Shown: piece by piece, positions 18,916 through 28,237 of the stretch
How positions within the stretch are numbered: the stretch's first letter is position 1
How the letters are laid out: each line of letters opens with the position of its first letter
Source of the DNA: Streptosporangium becharense
Lineage (GTDB): Bacteria > Actinomycetota > Actinomycetes > Streptosporangiales > Streptosporangiaceae
Assembly: GCF_014204985.1 (NCBI RefSeq)
Contig: NZ_JACHMP010000001.1
Location: 1,240,001 to 1,304,000, forward strand
Length of the DNA: 64,000 nt
Direction: 5' to 3'
The notes under the pieces: model-generated
What the model saw: only the letters and a program-made list of their open reading frames with translations
Told to the model about the DNA's origin: nothing
The model's database searches: none
Program-made: the position numbers and the translations under genes

Positions 18916-20039
18916 CGGCTGTCGTCCTCCTCGACCCCGGCCGTGCTGGCCACCGTCTCGTAGACCCGCAGCACGTCGCGGGCGACCGTGGACCAGTCGT
19001 ACTTGCGCACGGCGGTGCGGGCCTCCTCCGACAGCTTCGCCCGCCGCCGGGGATCGTCGAGCAGCGCGGCCGCCTCACGGGCGAGGGATGCCGGGTCGCC
19101 GGTCGCGAACAGCGCACCCGCCTGCCCGTCGTCCAGCACCTTACGGAAGGCCGGGATGTCGCTGGCCAGGATCGCCGCGCCGGCCGACATCGCCTCGGTC
19201 AGCACGATGCCGAAACTCTCCCCGCCCAGGTTCGGCGCGCAGAACACGTCGACCGTGTGGTACGCACGCACCTTGTCCTCCTCGCTGACCATGCCGAGCA
19301 GACCGATCCGGTCGTGCAGGGCGGCCGGCACCCGCCCCAGCACCTCCTCGGCGTCACCGGGACCGGCCAGGAGCAGGCGCAGCGACGGCCGCTCCGCGGC
19401 GAGCAGGACGAACGCCTCCAGCAGCACCGGCAGGCCCTTGCGCGGTTCGTCCATCCGCCCGAGGAAGCCGATCACCTCGCCGTCGTCCCAGCCGGGCAGC
19501 GGCTCACCCGCGGCGTAGCGGGAGACCGTCACCCCGTTGGGGATGAGCACCGCGTCGCCGCCCAGGAACTCGACCAGGGTCTTGCGCGCGGCGTCGGACA
19601 CGGCGATCCGGCCCGTCACCTTCTCCAGCGCGCTCATGATGACCGACGCGGTGGCCGAGAAGGAGCGGGAGCCCGCGTAGGAGGCGTGGAAGGTGGCCAC
19701 GATCGGCCCCCTGGCCACCCAGCACGCGAGCAGGCCCAGCGACGGGATGGCCGGCTCGTGCACGTGCAGCACGTCGAAGCGGCCCTCGCGCACCCAGCGG
19801 CGCACCCGGTTCGCCGACAGGAAGCCGAACGAGAGCCTCGCCACCGACCCGTTGAAGGGCACCGGCACCGCACGGCCCGCCGAGACCACGTACGGGGGCA
19901 GTGGGGCGCCTTCCGCGGCCGGGGCGATCACCGAGACGTGGTGGCCGTCCTCGATGAGGGCCTCGGCGAGGTCGCGGATGTGGACCTGGACACCGCCGGG
20001 GACGTCCCAGGTGTAGGGGCAGACGATGCCGACTCTCAT
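18912..20039 (-). CDS. pimA: Phosphatidylinositol mannosyltransferase PimA
   Basis: GT4-family GDP-mannose-dependent transferase adding the first mannose to phosphatidylinositol at the cytoplasmic face of the membrane. The 375 residues begin MRVGIVCPYTWDVPGGVQVH, with the family GGVQ glycine motif; the donor-binding ESFGIVLTE (EX7E) lies near residue 280. It is preceded by the PIP synthase and PatA acyltransferase genes, the conserved actinobacterial PIM order. The 76-base gap from patA is non-coding. Identity is strongly supported by both sequence and context. Confidence 0.93.
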   Translation of the reverse strand: MRVGIVCPYTWDVPGGVQVHIRDLAEALIEDGHHVSVIAPAAEGAPLPPYVVSAGRAVPVPFNGSVARLSFGFLSANRVRRWVREGRFDVLHVHEPAIPSLGLLACWVARGPIVATFHASYAGSRSFSATASVIMSALEKVTGRIAVSDAARKTLVEFLGGDAVLIPNGVTVSRYAAGEPLPGWDDGEVIGFLGRMDEPRKGLPVLLEAFVLLAAERPSLRLLLAGPGDAEEVLGRVPAALHDRIGLLGMVSEEDKVRAYHTVDVFCAPNLGGESFGIVLTEAMSAGAAILASDIPAFRKVLDDGQAGALFATGDPASLAREAAALLDDPRRRAKLSEEARTAVRKYDWSTVARDVLRVYETVASTAGVEEDDSR

Positions 20040-20115
20040 CGCCGCCTCGCCGTCGCCCGCGGGTGTCGCGGAGCGGCCGGCCGGCCCGGCGCCCCGTGGG
20101 TGCGCGCCCGGCGCC

Positions 20116-21030
20116 TCACGGCCGGGACTCCAGGTCCTCGAGCCACAGGCGCTGGAGCATGTGCCAGTCTTCCGGGTGCGCCGCGATGCCCTTCTCGAAG
20201 ACGGTGGCCAGGCCCTGGGCCACGACGGCCACCTTCTCCCTCCGGCTGCCCTCGGCCGGGACCGGGATCTCCTCGTGGAAGTCGAGACCCCAGTCGGGCC
20301 CCGCGAAGTAGGGGATCGCCGGGATCAGCGGCGCCCCGGTGTGCACGGCCAGCAGGGCGGGACCGACGGGCATCCGCGTGGCCGCACCGAAGAACTGCAC
20401 CTCGACGCCCTTGGCGGTCAGGTCCCGTTCGGCGGGCAGCGCCACCGGCCGGCCCGCGCGCAGGCGCTGCGCGAGCGTGCCGAAGGTGTGGCCCTCGCCG
20501 CCGGTGAGCGGCAGCACCTCCATGCCCAGCCCCTCGCGGAAGGCCGTGTAGCGGTGGAACAGCGACTCGGGCCGGAGCCGCTCGGCGACCGTGGTGAACC
20601 GGTGGCCCGTCCCGGCGAACCAGGCGCCCGCCTGGTCCCAGTTGCCCATGTGCGGCAGGGCGAGCACCACCCCGCGCCCCTGGGCGAGGTGCTCGTAGAC
20701 CGGCTCGCCCCCCGTGACGTGCATCCGGGAGACGAGCTCGTCGACGGACAGGTGCGGGAGCCGGAACACCTCGTGGAAGTAACGGAAGTAGGAGCGCATG
20801 CCCGCGCGGCTGAGCCGGCGGACCGCGGGGTCGGCCGGCGAGGTGCCCTTGACCCGGGCCAGATTGGCCTCCAGCCGGAGCACCGACTTACCGCGGCGCT
20901 TCCAGAGCCGGTCGGCCGCCGCCCGGAAGGCCCACGCGGTGAGGCGTTCCGGCAGCAGGGGGACGATCGTCCAGCCGGCGCCGAAGGCGGCGGCGACCAG
21001 GCGATCCTGGGGGGACGGCTTGTCGGTCAT
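20116..21030 (-). CDS. Phosphatidylinositol mannoside acyltransferase (PatA-like)
   Basis: HtrB/LpxL-superfamily acyltransferase expected to transfer a fatty acyl chain to the mannose of PIM1/PIM2. The 304 residues include the HX4D catalytic motif HMGNWD (His127, Asp132) and a later E-R-D segment near the acceptor pocket. I start at the ATG at 21030, which overlaps the PIP synthase stop in ATGA; a longer in-frame extension would only be read in the wrong frame of that gene. It lies between PIP synthase and pimA, as in M. tuberculosis Rv2611c. Confidence 0.92.
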   Translation of the reverse strand: MTDKPSPQDRLVAAAFGAGWTIVPLLPERLTAWAFRAAADRLWKRRGKSVLRLEANLARVKGTSPADPAVRRLSRAGMRSYFRYFHEVFRLPHLSVDELVSRMHVTGGEPVYEHLAQGRGVVLALPHMGNWDQAGAWFAGTGHRFTTVAERLRPESLFHRYTAFREGLGMEVLPLTGGEGHTFGTLAQRLRAGRPVALPAERDLTAKGVEVQFFGAATRMPVGPALLAVHTGAPLIPAIPYFAGPDWGLDFHEEIPVPAEGSRREKVAVVAQGLATVFEKGIAAHPEDWHMLQRLWLEDLESRP

Positions 21031-21680
21031 CGCTCTCCCGATGAGCGGAGGGGCCGGGACGGGGCGGAGACGGCCTGCCGGTACACGTGCAGCAGGCGCT
21101 GGCCGACCGTGATCGCGCTGGCCGCGGCGAGCAGCCAGAGCCCCACGGCCAGGATGTACGGGACGCCGAGACCGGCGAGCCCGGCGGAGACCAGGCCCAC
21201 GACCAGACGCTCGGGACGCTCGGCGAGACCGACGTCGCACGTCATGCCCAGCCCCTCGGCCCTGGCCTTGACGTAGGAGACCAGAGCCCCGGCGACCAGG
21301 CAGAACAGCGCGATCCCGGCCAGCGTCCGCTGACCGCTCACGACGAGCCAGATCGCCAGCCCGGAGAAGATCCCGGCGTCGCCCAGGCGGTCGAGGGTGG
21401 AGTCGAGGAAGGCGCCCCAGGTGCTCCCCGTCCCCGACATCCTGGCCATGACCCCGTCGAGGAGGTCGGCCAGCACGAAGAAGGTGATCACCACTGTGCC
21501 CGCGAACAGCTGGCCCCGCGGGTAGAAGAACAACGCCGCGGCGACGGTTCCGAGCGTGCCGGCCGCGGTGACCGCGTTAGGACTGATCCCGTGGCGGGCG
21601 AGTGCCCTGCCCAGCGGGGTCAGTACTCGGGTGACGGCGGGGCGCAGAAGTTTCAGCATCGCGGTCCGATCGTAGGCCAC
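21027..21680 (-). CDS. pgsA: Phosphatidylinositol phosphate synthase (CDP-alcohol phosphotransferase)
   Basis: Integral membrane enzyme forming PI-phosphate from CDP-diacylglycerol and inositol 1-phosphate, the first step to PIMs. The 217 residues contain the complete CDP-alcohol phosphotransferase motif: Asp72, Asp75-Gly76, Ala79-Arg80, Gly89, Asp93 and Asp97, with about six membrane helices. A GTG at 21680 or an ATG at 21659 could start it; neither has a strong ribosome-binding site. It is the first gene of the pgsA-patA-pimA operon. The HIT gene that adjoins it in mycobacteria lies 6.5 kb away here, beyond three plus-strand genes. Confidence 0.9.
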   Translation of the reverse strand: MAYDRTAMLKLLRPAVTRVLTPLGRALARHGISPNAVTAAGTLGTVAAALFFYPRGQLFAGTVVITFFVLADLLDGVMARMSGTGSTWGAFLDSTLDRLGDAGIFSGLAIWLVVSGQRTLAGIALFCLVAGALVSYVKARAEGLGMTCDVGLAERPERLVVGLVSAGLAGLGVPYILAVGLWLLAAASAITVGQRLLHVYRQAVSAPSRPLRSSGER

Positions 21681-21959
21681 TTGGTCTGCGAGCGCGCGCC
21701 CGCGCCGCGGGGCCCTCCCGCGGATCCGCCCGTGCCCGCGAGCGGGTCACGGGCCGCGGGCGGGTCAGCCGGAACGCCGCGGACGGATAGCGACTGCACC
21801 TCCTTCTCGCAAGAGGATTGCCATGCCCCTCTTGTGATGTCCGCCACATGGGTATTTGGTGAACACACCGTGTCCGTGCGCCGCGCGGGCACGGCGGCGG
21901 AGATCCGGGGGCGTGGCCCCACCTGGCCGCGCTCCTTCGGCGACGACGCGGGAGGCGAT

Positions 21960-24092
21960 GTGGCGGAGAGAGCAACCGGAGGGACAACGGGAGCCGCGGG
22001 TAGGGCACCCGAGGCCGACCGGCCGGACATGATTCGCAATGTGGTGCTGGTCGGCCATTCCGGCGCGGGGAAGACGACGCTGGTCGAGGCGCTGCTGGCC
22101 GCGACGCGGACCGTCCAGCGGCCCGGACGGGTGGAGGACGGCACGACCGTCAGCGACTTCGACGAGGTCGAGGTGCGGCAGCAACGCTCGGTGAACCTCA
22201 CCGTGGCCCCGGTGGTCCACAACAACATCAAGATCAATTTCCTGGACACGCCCGGCTACGCCGACTTCGTCGGCGACCTGCGGGCCGGGCTGCGCGCGGC
22301 CGACGCCGCGCTGTTCGTCGTCTCGGCCGTCGAGGGCATCGACGGCCTGACCAGGATGCTGTGGGAGGAGTGCGCGTCCGTCGACATGCCCAGGGCGGTC
22401 GTGATCACCAAGATCGACCACCATCGGGCCGACTTCGTGGAGACCCTCACCGCCTGCCAGGACGCCTTCGGCGACGGCGTGGCGCCCCTCTACCTGCCGG
22501 TGGTGACCAACGGCCAGGTCAACGGCCTGATCGGGCTGCTGACCCGGAAGTTCTACAACTACGCGACGGGAAGCCGGACCGAGCACGCCCCCGGCCCCGC
22601 CTACGAGGAGCAGATGGCGGCCTACCGGGGCGAGCTGATCGAGGGGATCATCCAGGAGAGCGAGGACGAGTCCCTGATGGACCGTTACCTCTCCGGAGAG
22701 GAGATCGACACCAAGGTCCTCATCGACGACCTGGAGAAGGCGGTCGCGCGCGGCGGCTTCTATCCGGTGCTCGCCGCCGGGACCGGGGTGGGTGCGCCGG
22801 AGGTCCTGGAACTCGTCACCCAGGGGTTCCCGTCGCCGCTCGAACACCCGATGCCGGAGATCACCTCGATCGACGGCAGGCCGGTCGACGGAATCACCTG
22901 CGACCCCGACGGACCGTTGGTGGCCGAGGTCGTCAAGACCACCAGCGACCCCTACGTGGGCCGGATCAGCCTGGTGCGGGTCTTCTCCGGCACCCTGCGG
23001 CCCGACATGACCGTGCACGTCTCCGGGCACGGCCTGGCCGACCGCGGGCACGAGGACCACGACGTGGACGAGCGCATCGGCGCGCTCTCCTCGCCGCTCG
23101 GCAAACACCAGCGGACGGCCGCCAAGTGCGTGGCCGGGGACATCGCCGCGGTGGCCAAGCTGTCGCGGGCGGAGACCGGCGACACGCTCTCCGACAAGGA
23201 CAACCCGCTGCTGATGACCGCCTGGACGATGCCCGACCCGCTGCTGCCGGTGGCGATCCAGGCCAGGTCGAAGGCCGACGACGACAAGCTCGGCCAGGCG
23301 CTCTCCCGGCTGGTCGCCGAGGACCCGACGCTCCGCCTGGAGAACAACCCCGAGACCCACCAGCTCGTGCTGTGGTGCATGGGCGAGGCCCACGCCGACG
23401 TGCTGCTCGACCGGCTGGGCAGACGGCACGGGGTGGGGGTGGAGCGGACCGAGCTCCGGGTGGCGCTCCGGGAGACCCTCGGCGGCAAGTGCCAGGCCAT
23501 GGGACGCAACGTCAAGCAGACCGGCGGCCACGGGCAGTTCGCCATCTGCCACCTGGAGGTCGAACCCCTGCCCTCGGGCGGCGGTTTCGAGTTCGTCGAC
23601 AAGATCGTCGGCGGGGTGGTGCCGCGCCAGTTCATCCCCTCGGTGGAGAAGGGCGTGCGCACCCAGATGCAGCGCGGCGTCGTCGCCGGGTATCCCATGG
23701 TGGACCTGCGGGTGACGCTGTACGACGGCAAGGCCCACTCGGTCGACTCATCCGACATGGCCTTCCAGATAGCCGGGGCGCTCGCGCTGAAGGAGGCCGC
23801 GGCCAAGGTGCCCACGTTGCTGCTCGAACCGGTCGACGAGGTGTCCGTGCTGGTGGCGGACGACCACGTGGGTGCGGTGATGTCGGACCTGTCCTCCCGC
23901 CGGGGCCGGGTGCTGGGCACCGAGACGGTCGGCAACGGACGCACGCTGGTCAAGGCCGAGGTGCCCGAGCTGGAGATGACCCGCTACTCCATCGATCTGA
24001 GATCGATGTCACACGGAACGGGGACCTTCCAGCGGACCTTCCTGCGCTATGAGCCGCTCCCGGCGCACCTGGTGGGCAAAGTCACCGGCTGA
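21960..24092 (+). CDS. Elongation factor G-like GTPase (EF-G2 type)
   Basis: Paralogue of translation factor EF-G with a five-domain layout in about 710 residues; the role of this EF-G2 class is unsettled, and the mycobacterial member is reported to bind but not hydrolyse GTP. The P-loop reads GHSGAGKTTL, G3 is DTPGYADF in place of DTPGHVDF, and G4 is TKIDH in place of NKxD, so two nucleotide motifs depart from canonical EF-G. I chose the GTG at 21960, preceded by GGGAGG; the open frame continues far upstream without coding character. It is transcribed divergently from pgsA, with a 279-base promoter gap. Confidence 0.9.
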   Translation: MAERATGGTTGAAGRAPEADRPDMIRNVVLVGHSGAGKTTLVEALLAATRTVQRPGRVEDGTTVSDFDEVEVRQQRSVNLTVAPVVHNNIKINFLDTPGYADFVGDLRAGLRAADAALFVVSAVEGIDGLTRMLWEECASVDMPRAVVITKIDHHRADFVETLTACQDAFGDGVAPLYLPVVTNGQVNGLIGLLTRKFYNYATGSRTEHAPGPAYEEQMAAYRGELIEGIIQESEDESLMDRYLSGEEIDTKVLIDDLEKAVARGGFYPVLAAGTGVGAPEVLELVTQGFPSPLEHPMPEITSIDGRPVDGITCDPDGPLVAEVVKTTSDPYVGRISLVRVFSGTLRPDMTVHVSGHGLADRGHEDHDVDERIGALSSPLGKHQRTAAKCVAGDIAAVAKLSRAETGDTLSDKDNPLLMTAWTMPDPLLPVAIQARSKADDDKLGQALSRLVAEDPTLRLENNPETHQLVLWCMGEAHADVLLDRLGRRHGVGVERTELRVALRETLGGKCQAMGRNVKQTGGHGQFAICHLEVEPLPSGGGFEFVDKIVGGVVPRQFIPSVEKGVRTQMQRGVVAGYPMVDLRVTLYDGKAHSVDSSDMAFQIAGALALKEAAAKVPTLLLEPVDEVSVLVADDHVGAVMSDLSSRRGRVLGTETVGNGRTLVKAEVPELEMTRYSIDLRSMSHGTGTFQRTFLRYEPLPAHLVGKVTG

Positions 24093-24253
24093 CACGGGCC
24101 CGGAGACGTGCGGCGGACGCCGGGCGGCGGCCCGCAGAAGACACCCCGTCCGGCGCACGTCTCCCGGGAATGCCATCCGATAACAGAAGAGTCACGAAAC
24201 GATTTCTTTCTTCGGGCCGAAGCACAGCGGCGCCGATGTCAGACTGTGGAACC

Positions 24254-25852
24254 ATGCGAAACGCACGCCCTCTGCTTGCCGCCGCCGCTCTCGCCGTCCT
24301 GACCACCGGTGCCGCCTACGCCTTCGGCCCCGACGCCAAGCCGGCGCGGCCCAAGGCGGCCGACCGGCCGGCCACCGCCGCCGACCCCGCGGCCGGCCCC
24401 GCCGCCCCGGGGGCGCAGCAGTGCGCGACCAGCGTGAAGTTCCCCAAGCGGCAGCTGCGGGGCGTCTGGATCGCCACGGTCAAGAACATCGACTGGCCCT
24501 CCCGCACCGGCCTCACGCCCGCCCAGCAGCAGGCCGAGTACGTCAAGATCCTCGACAACGCGGTCAAGCGCCGGCTCAACGCGGTGTTCGTGCAGGTCCG
24601 CCCGGCCTCCGACGCCCTGTACAAGTCGGAGCTGGAGCCGTGGTCGCAGTATCTGACCGGCACGGCGGGCAAGAACCCCGGCTGGGACCCGCTGCCCTTC
24701 CTCATCGCCGAGGCCCACCGGCGCGGCCTGGAGTTCCACGCCTGGTTCAACCCCTACCGCGCCTCCGAAGGCGACGTGGGCGGCCTCCCGGCGAACCACC
24801 CGGCGCGCAGACACCCCGAGTGGATCGTCAAGTACGAGGGCCGCGCCTACTACAACCCGGGCCTGCCCGCCGTGCGCGAGCACGTCACCGGCGTCATCAA
24901 GGACGTGGTGAGCCGTTACGACGTGGACGGGATCCACTTCGACGACTACTTCTACCCCTACCCGGGCAGCAGCGGCGCGAAGTTCGCCGACGACGCCGCC
25001 TTCGCCAAGTACGGCAAGGGGGCCGCACTGGCCGACTGGCGCCGCGCCAACGTCAACAAGCTGGTCGCCCAGGTCGACGAGGTCGTGCACGAGACCAAGA
25101 GCCACGTGAAGTTCGGCATCAGCCCCTTCGGCATCTGGCGCAACAAGAGCAACGACCCCGCCGGCTCGGCCACCGGCGGCATGTCCGCCTACGACGCCAT
25201 CTACGCCGACGCCCGCCAGTGGATCCGCAAGGGCACCGTCGACTACGTCATGCCGCAGCTCTACTGGCCGCGCGGGTTCAAGGCCGCCGACTACGACGTG
25301 CTGATGCCGTGGTGGGCCGACCTCGTCAAGGGCACCGACGTCCATCTGTACATCGGCCAGGGCCTCTACCGGGTGGGCACCACCGACACCCCGGCCTGGA
25401 CCAAGCCGGGCGAGCTGCCCTCGCACCTCACCGCGAACCGCAAGCACAAGCAGGTCGACGGCGACGTCTACTTCAGTGCCAAGCAGATCCTCACCAACCC
25501 GCTGGGCGTGATGGACCGCATCGCCAAGGACCACTACTCGCGGCCGGCGCTGCTGCCCCTGATGAAGGAACGCGGCGGCCAGGCCCCGGCGAAGCCCGCC
25601 GACGCGCGGCTGCAGGGCACCTCGCTCAGCTGGAAGCCCTCCGAGGGCGCCCGTTCCTACGCGGTCTACCGGGTCGCCTCCGGCAAGTCCGGCCCGTGTG
25701 CCACCGCCGACGCCCGCAACCTCGTCGCGGTCGTTGCGGCCACGGACGGCGAGCGCCAGTCCTTCACCGTGCAGGACGGCGGCACCTACCTGGTGACCGC
25801 GCTGGACCGCCTGCACAACGAGAGCGACGCCACCACCGTCACCGGGGCCTGA
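24254..25852 (+). CDS. Secreted family 10-like glycosylhydrolase (GHL10/DUF187)
   Basis: Exported 532-residue enzyme of the GHL10 type, whose YngK-like members act on peptidoglycan-like glycans; the substrate here is unproven. A signal peptide (1-25, RNARPLLAAAALAVL core) and an Ala/Pro linker are followed by the TIM-barrel domain starting at KRQLRGVWIATV. Characteristic patches are WFNPYRAS, DVDGIHFDDYFYPYP and the FGISPFGIWRN segment, and the acidic pair HFDDYF probably belongs to the active site. A C-terminal fibronectin III-like region starts at about residue 455. It precedes a phosphatase-like membrane protein on the same strand, with a hairpin between them. Confidence 0.85.
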   Translation: MRNARPLLAAAALAVLTTGAAYAFGPDAKPARPKAADRPATAADPAAGPAAPGAQQCATSVKFPKRQLRGVWIATVKNIDWPSRTGLTPAQQQAEYVKILDNAVKRRLNAVFVQVRPASDALYKSELEPWSQYLTGTAGKNPGWDPLPFLIAEAHRRGLEFHAWFNPYRASEGDVGGLPANHPARRHPEWIVKYEGRAYYNPGLPAVREHVTGVIKDVVSRYDVDGIHFDDYFYPYPGSSGAKFADDAAFAKYGKGAALADWRRANVNKLVAQVDEVVHETKSHVKFGISPFGIWRNKSNDPAGSATGGMSAYDAIYADARQWIRKGTVDYVMPQLYWPRGFKAADYDVLMPWWADLVKGTDVHLYIGQGLYRVGTTDTPAWTKPGELPSHLTANRKHKQVDGDVYFSAKQILTNPLGVMDRIAKDHYSRPALLPLMKERGGQAPAKPADARLQGTSLSWKPSEGARSYAVYRVASGKSGPCATADARNLVAVVAATDGERQSFTVQDGGTYLVTALDRLHNESDATTVTGA

Positions 25853-25991
25853 ACCCCGCCCCGGGCGGCGGGGCCGGCTCCCCCGGCGGCGGACCGGCTC
25901 CCCGCCCGTGGGGCCGCGCGGTCGGTCGGCCGTGCGCGACCGGTCATGCGCGGCCGCCCGTGGGGGCCGCCGTAGGCTGAAGGCGAGCACG

Positions 25992-26017
25992 GGATCCGCC
26001 CCGCCCCGGGCGGATCC
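25992..26017 (+). terminator. Hairpin after the GHL10 gene
   Basis: Perfect 10-bp inverted repeat (25992-26001 with 26008-26017), arm GGATCCGCCC, with a 6-base loop. It stands 75 bases before the next start codon, so it could be a terminator for the upstream gene or a leader element of the downstream one. A weaker C/G hairpin directly follows the GHL10 stop. Confidence 0.5.
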
Positions 26018-26092
26018 GCGGATGCGCTGGACCCGTGGCACGATCTTCCCCTACGGTGCCAGCACTTGGCCGAAGCTCTAGGGGGGTCGTTC

Positions 26093-28237
26093 GTGAAGCG
26101 GACGCTTGTCGCGTTTGCGCTGATCCTGGGTGTGCTGTGGCCGGGGGCCACGCAAGCCGCCACCCAGGTGTCCACCGCGCAGGCGTCCACCGGACGGGCG
26201 GACGGGCGTGTGGTGCTCATCGGCGTCCCGGGCCTGCAGTGGAGCGACATCACCCCCACCGGCACTCCGAACCTGTGGCAGCTCGCCCGCGACAGCGCCG
26301 TGGGCTCGCTCTCGGTGCGGGCGGTCGGCCGGGTGACGTGCCCCTACGACGGGTGGCTGACGGTGTCGGCCGGGGTCAGATCCGCGGTCGGCTACGGCTG
26401 CGGCCTGCCTCCGCAGCCCGAGCCGGGCGGGGACGGCGCGGTCATCCCCGGTTACGACTACCTGCACCGGACCGCCGGACAGCGGAACGCCGGCGCGCTC
26501 GGCGAGGCCGTGCACGCCGCCGGGCAGTGCACGCTGGCGATCGGCCCGGGGGCGGCGCTGGCACTGGCCGACCGCTCGGGCAGGGTCGACGTGTACGCAC
26601 CCTCCCCCGCGCAGATCCGCGCCGACGTGCTCAGCCGGTGCAGGGTGATCGCCGTGGACGTCGACGACCTGATCAGGCCCTACGTGACCGGCGGGCGACT
26701 GCCCTCCGCGGAGGAGCCGCTGACTCCGCAGCAGCGGGCCGCGGCGCTGCGCCTGGCGGACGCCAAGGCGGGGGCGGTGCTGAGCGTGCTGCCGGCGGAC
26801 GCCTCCGTGTTGCTGGCCGGCCTGTCCGACCACGGAGGCACCCCGCACCTGCGCGTGGCCATGATGCGCCACGGGAACGTCTCGGACCGATTCCTCGGCG
26901 CGGACACCACGCACCGCGAGGACGTCACGATCCTGCCGGACATCACCGCGACGATGCTCTCCCTGACCGGGATCCCCATGCCGCCGCACGTGGTCGGGGC
27001 GCCCTGGCGGGTGAGCGAGACCCGCACCGGCGGCGTCGAGGCGGCCCGGGACGCGCTGGCCGACGCGGACGTGGCCGGGCAGACGGTCAGGCGGATCGGC
27101 GGGGTCTTCTTCACCACGGTCGCCGTGCTTCAGGTGGTGTTCTACCTGGCCGCCTTCCTGCTGCTGCGCCGCGGACGCGGACTGAGCGGGATCCGGGTGG
27201 CCGCGGTGGCGCTGGCCTCGGTACCGGTCTCCACGTACCTGGTGAACCTCGCTCCCTGGCACCGCGCGGAGGCCCCGCTGGCGGTGCTGGCCGGCGGGAT
27301 CGCCGGATGCGCGCTGCTGGTCATCGCGCTGGCGCTGGGAGGCCCCTGGCGGCGGCGGCCGCTCGGGCCGCTGGCGGTGGTGACGGCGGTGACGGCGGCG
27401 GTACTCGGCGGCGACCTGCTGAGCGGAACGCCCCTGCAGCTCAACAGCGTGATGGGATACACCGCGGTGGTCGGCGCCCGCTACCACGGCCTGGGCAACA
27501 TCCCGTTCGCGCTCTTCGCCACCTCGGTGCTGTTGCTCTCCGCCGTGATCGCGCACCGGCTGCTCCGCGAGGGACGCACCCGTCCCGCCGTGGCGGTGGT
27601 GGCGACGCTGGGCGTCCTGGCGATGCTCCTGGGCGGCTGGCCGGGCGTGGGCAGCGACTTCGGCGGCGTCATCGCGTTCGTGCCGGGCATCGCGGTGACC
27701 GCGCTGCTGATCGCCGGCAGCCGGGTGTCCGTCGTCAAGCTGGGAGCGTTCTGCGTGGCGGGCGGCGTCACCGTGATGACCATCGCCTACCTCGACTACC
27801 TGCGCCCGCTGAGCTCGCAGTCACATCTGGGCCGCTTCGTCGGGCAGGTGTTCAGCGGCGAGGCGCTGGAGGTGATCGGCCGCAAGTTCGACGCCATGCT
27901 CGGCACGCTGCTCAGCCCCAACCTGATGCCGATCGTGATCGCCGCGGCGGCGTTCCTGGTCTACACGCTGCTGCGGCCGGAGCAGGCGACCGCGGGGGTG
28001 CTTCCCGCCGCGTTCGCCCACTCCCCCGCCCTCCGGGCGGGTCTGATCGGCACGCTGATCAGCGGGGTGGTGGGCATGCTGGTCAACGATTCCGGTGCGG
28101 CCGTGCTGTCCATGGCGCTCGCCCTGGCCGTGCCGCTGACCCTGTCGGCGGGCGTCCGGGCACTCCAGCTCGGCCCGCGCTACGAGGCGGCGGGCCAGGA
28201 CCCGGCGAGCAGTTCCCTGGTGTCACGCAGCAGCTGA
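26093..28237 (+). CDS. Membrane protein with alkaline-phosphatase-like extracytoplasmic domain
   Basis: The 714-residue protein of unknown function has a signal/anchor helix (2-22) and an extracytoplasmic domain (about 35-330). The pattern in that domain is VVLIGVPGLQWSDI at the start, GxDxxHRT-like YDYLHRT, and later GLSDHGGTPHLR and TILPDITATMLSLTGI, which resembles the alkaline phosphatase/sulfatase fold with altered metal ligands. About ten membrane helices follow from residue 340 to the end. The GTG at 26093 follows AGGGGG. Its 3' end overlaps the convergent HIT gene by 58 bases. The same gene order beside PIP synthase occurs, from memory, in Streptomyces (SCO1527-SCO1531), so an envelope role is plausible. 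Confidence 0.75.
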   Translation: MKRTLVAFALILGVLWPGATQAATQVSTAQASTGRADGRVVLIGVPGLQWSDITPTGTPNLWQLARDSAVGSLSVRAVGRVTCPYDGWLTVSAGVRSAVGYGCGLPPQPEPGGDGAVIPGYDYLHRTAGQRNAGALGEAVHAAGQCTLAIGPGAALALADRSGRVDVYAPSPAQIRADVLSRCRVIAVDVDDLIRPYVTGGRLPSAEEPLTPQQRAAALRLADAKAGAVLSVLPADASVLLAGLSDHGGTPHLRVAMMRHGNVSDRFLGADTTHREDVTILPDITATMLSLTGIPMPPHVVGAPWRVSETRTGGVEAARDALADADVAGQTVRRIGGVFFTTVAVLQVVFYLAAFLLLRRGRGLSGIRVAAVALASVPVSTYLVNLAPWHRAEAPLAVLAGGIAGCALLVIALALGGPWRRRPLGPLAVVTAVTAAVLGGDLLSGTPLQLNSVMGYTAVVGARYHGLGNIPFALFATSVLLLSAVIAHRLLREGRTRPAVAVVATLGVLAMLLGGWPGVGSDFGGVIAFVPGIAVTALLIAGSRVSVVKLGAFCVAGGVTVMTIAYLDYLRPLSSQSHLGRFVGQVFSGEALEVIGRKFDAMLGTLLSPNLMPIVIAAAAFLVYTLLRPEQATAGVLPAAFAHSPALRAGLIGTLISGVVGMLVNDSGAAVLSMALALAVPLTLSAGVRALQLGPRYEAAGQDPASSSLVSRSS

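Noticed and set aside
21087-21959. N-terminal extension of the EF-G2-like protein upstream of the GTG at 21960
   Set aside because: The frame is open but crosses the opposite-strand pgsA gene, shows Arg/Gln/Pro-rich shadow composition, and the GTG has a good GGGAGG site.
21765-23738. 657-codon minus-strand open frame opposite the EF-G2-like gene
   Set aside because: No conserved motifs; the plus-strand GTPase in the same interval has full family motifs and a ribosome-binding site.
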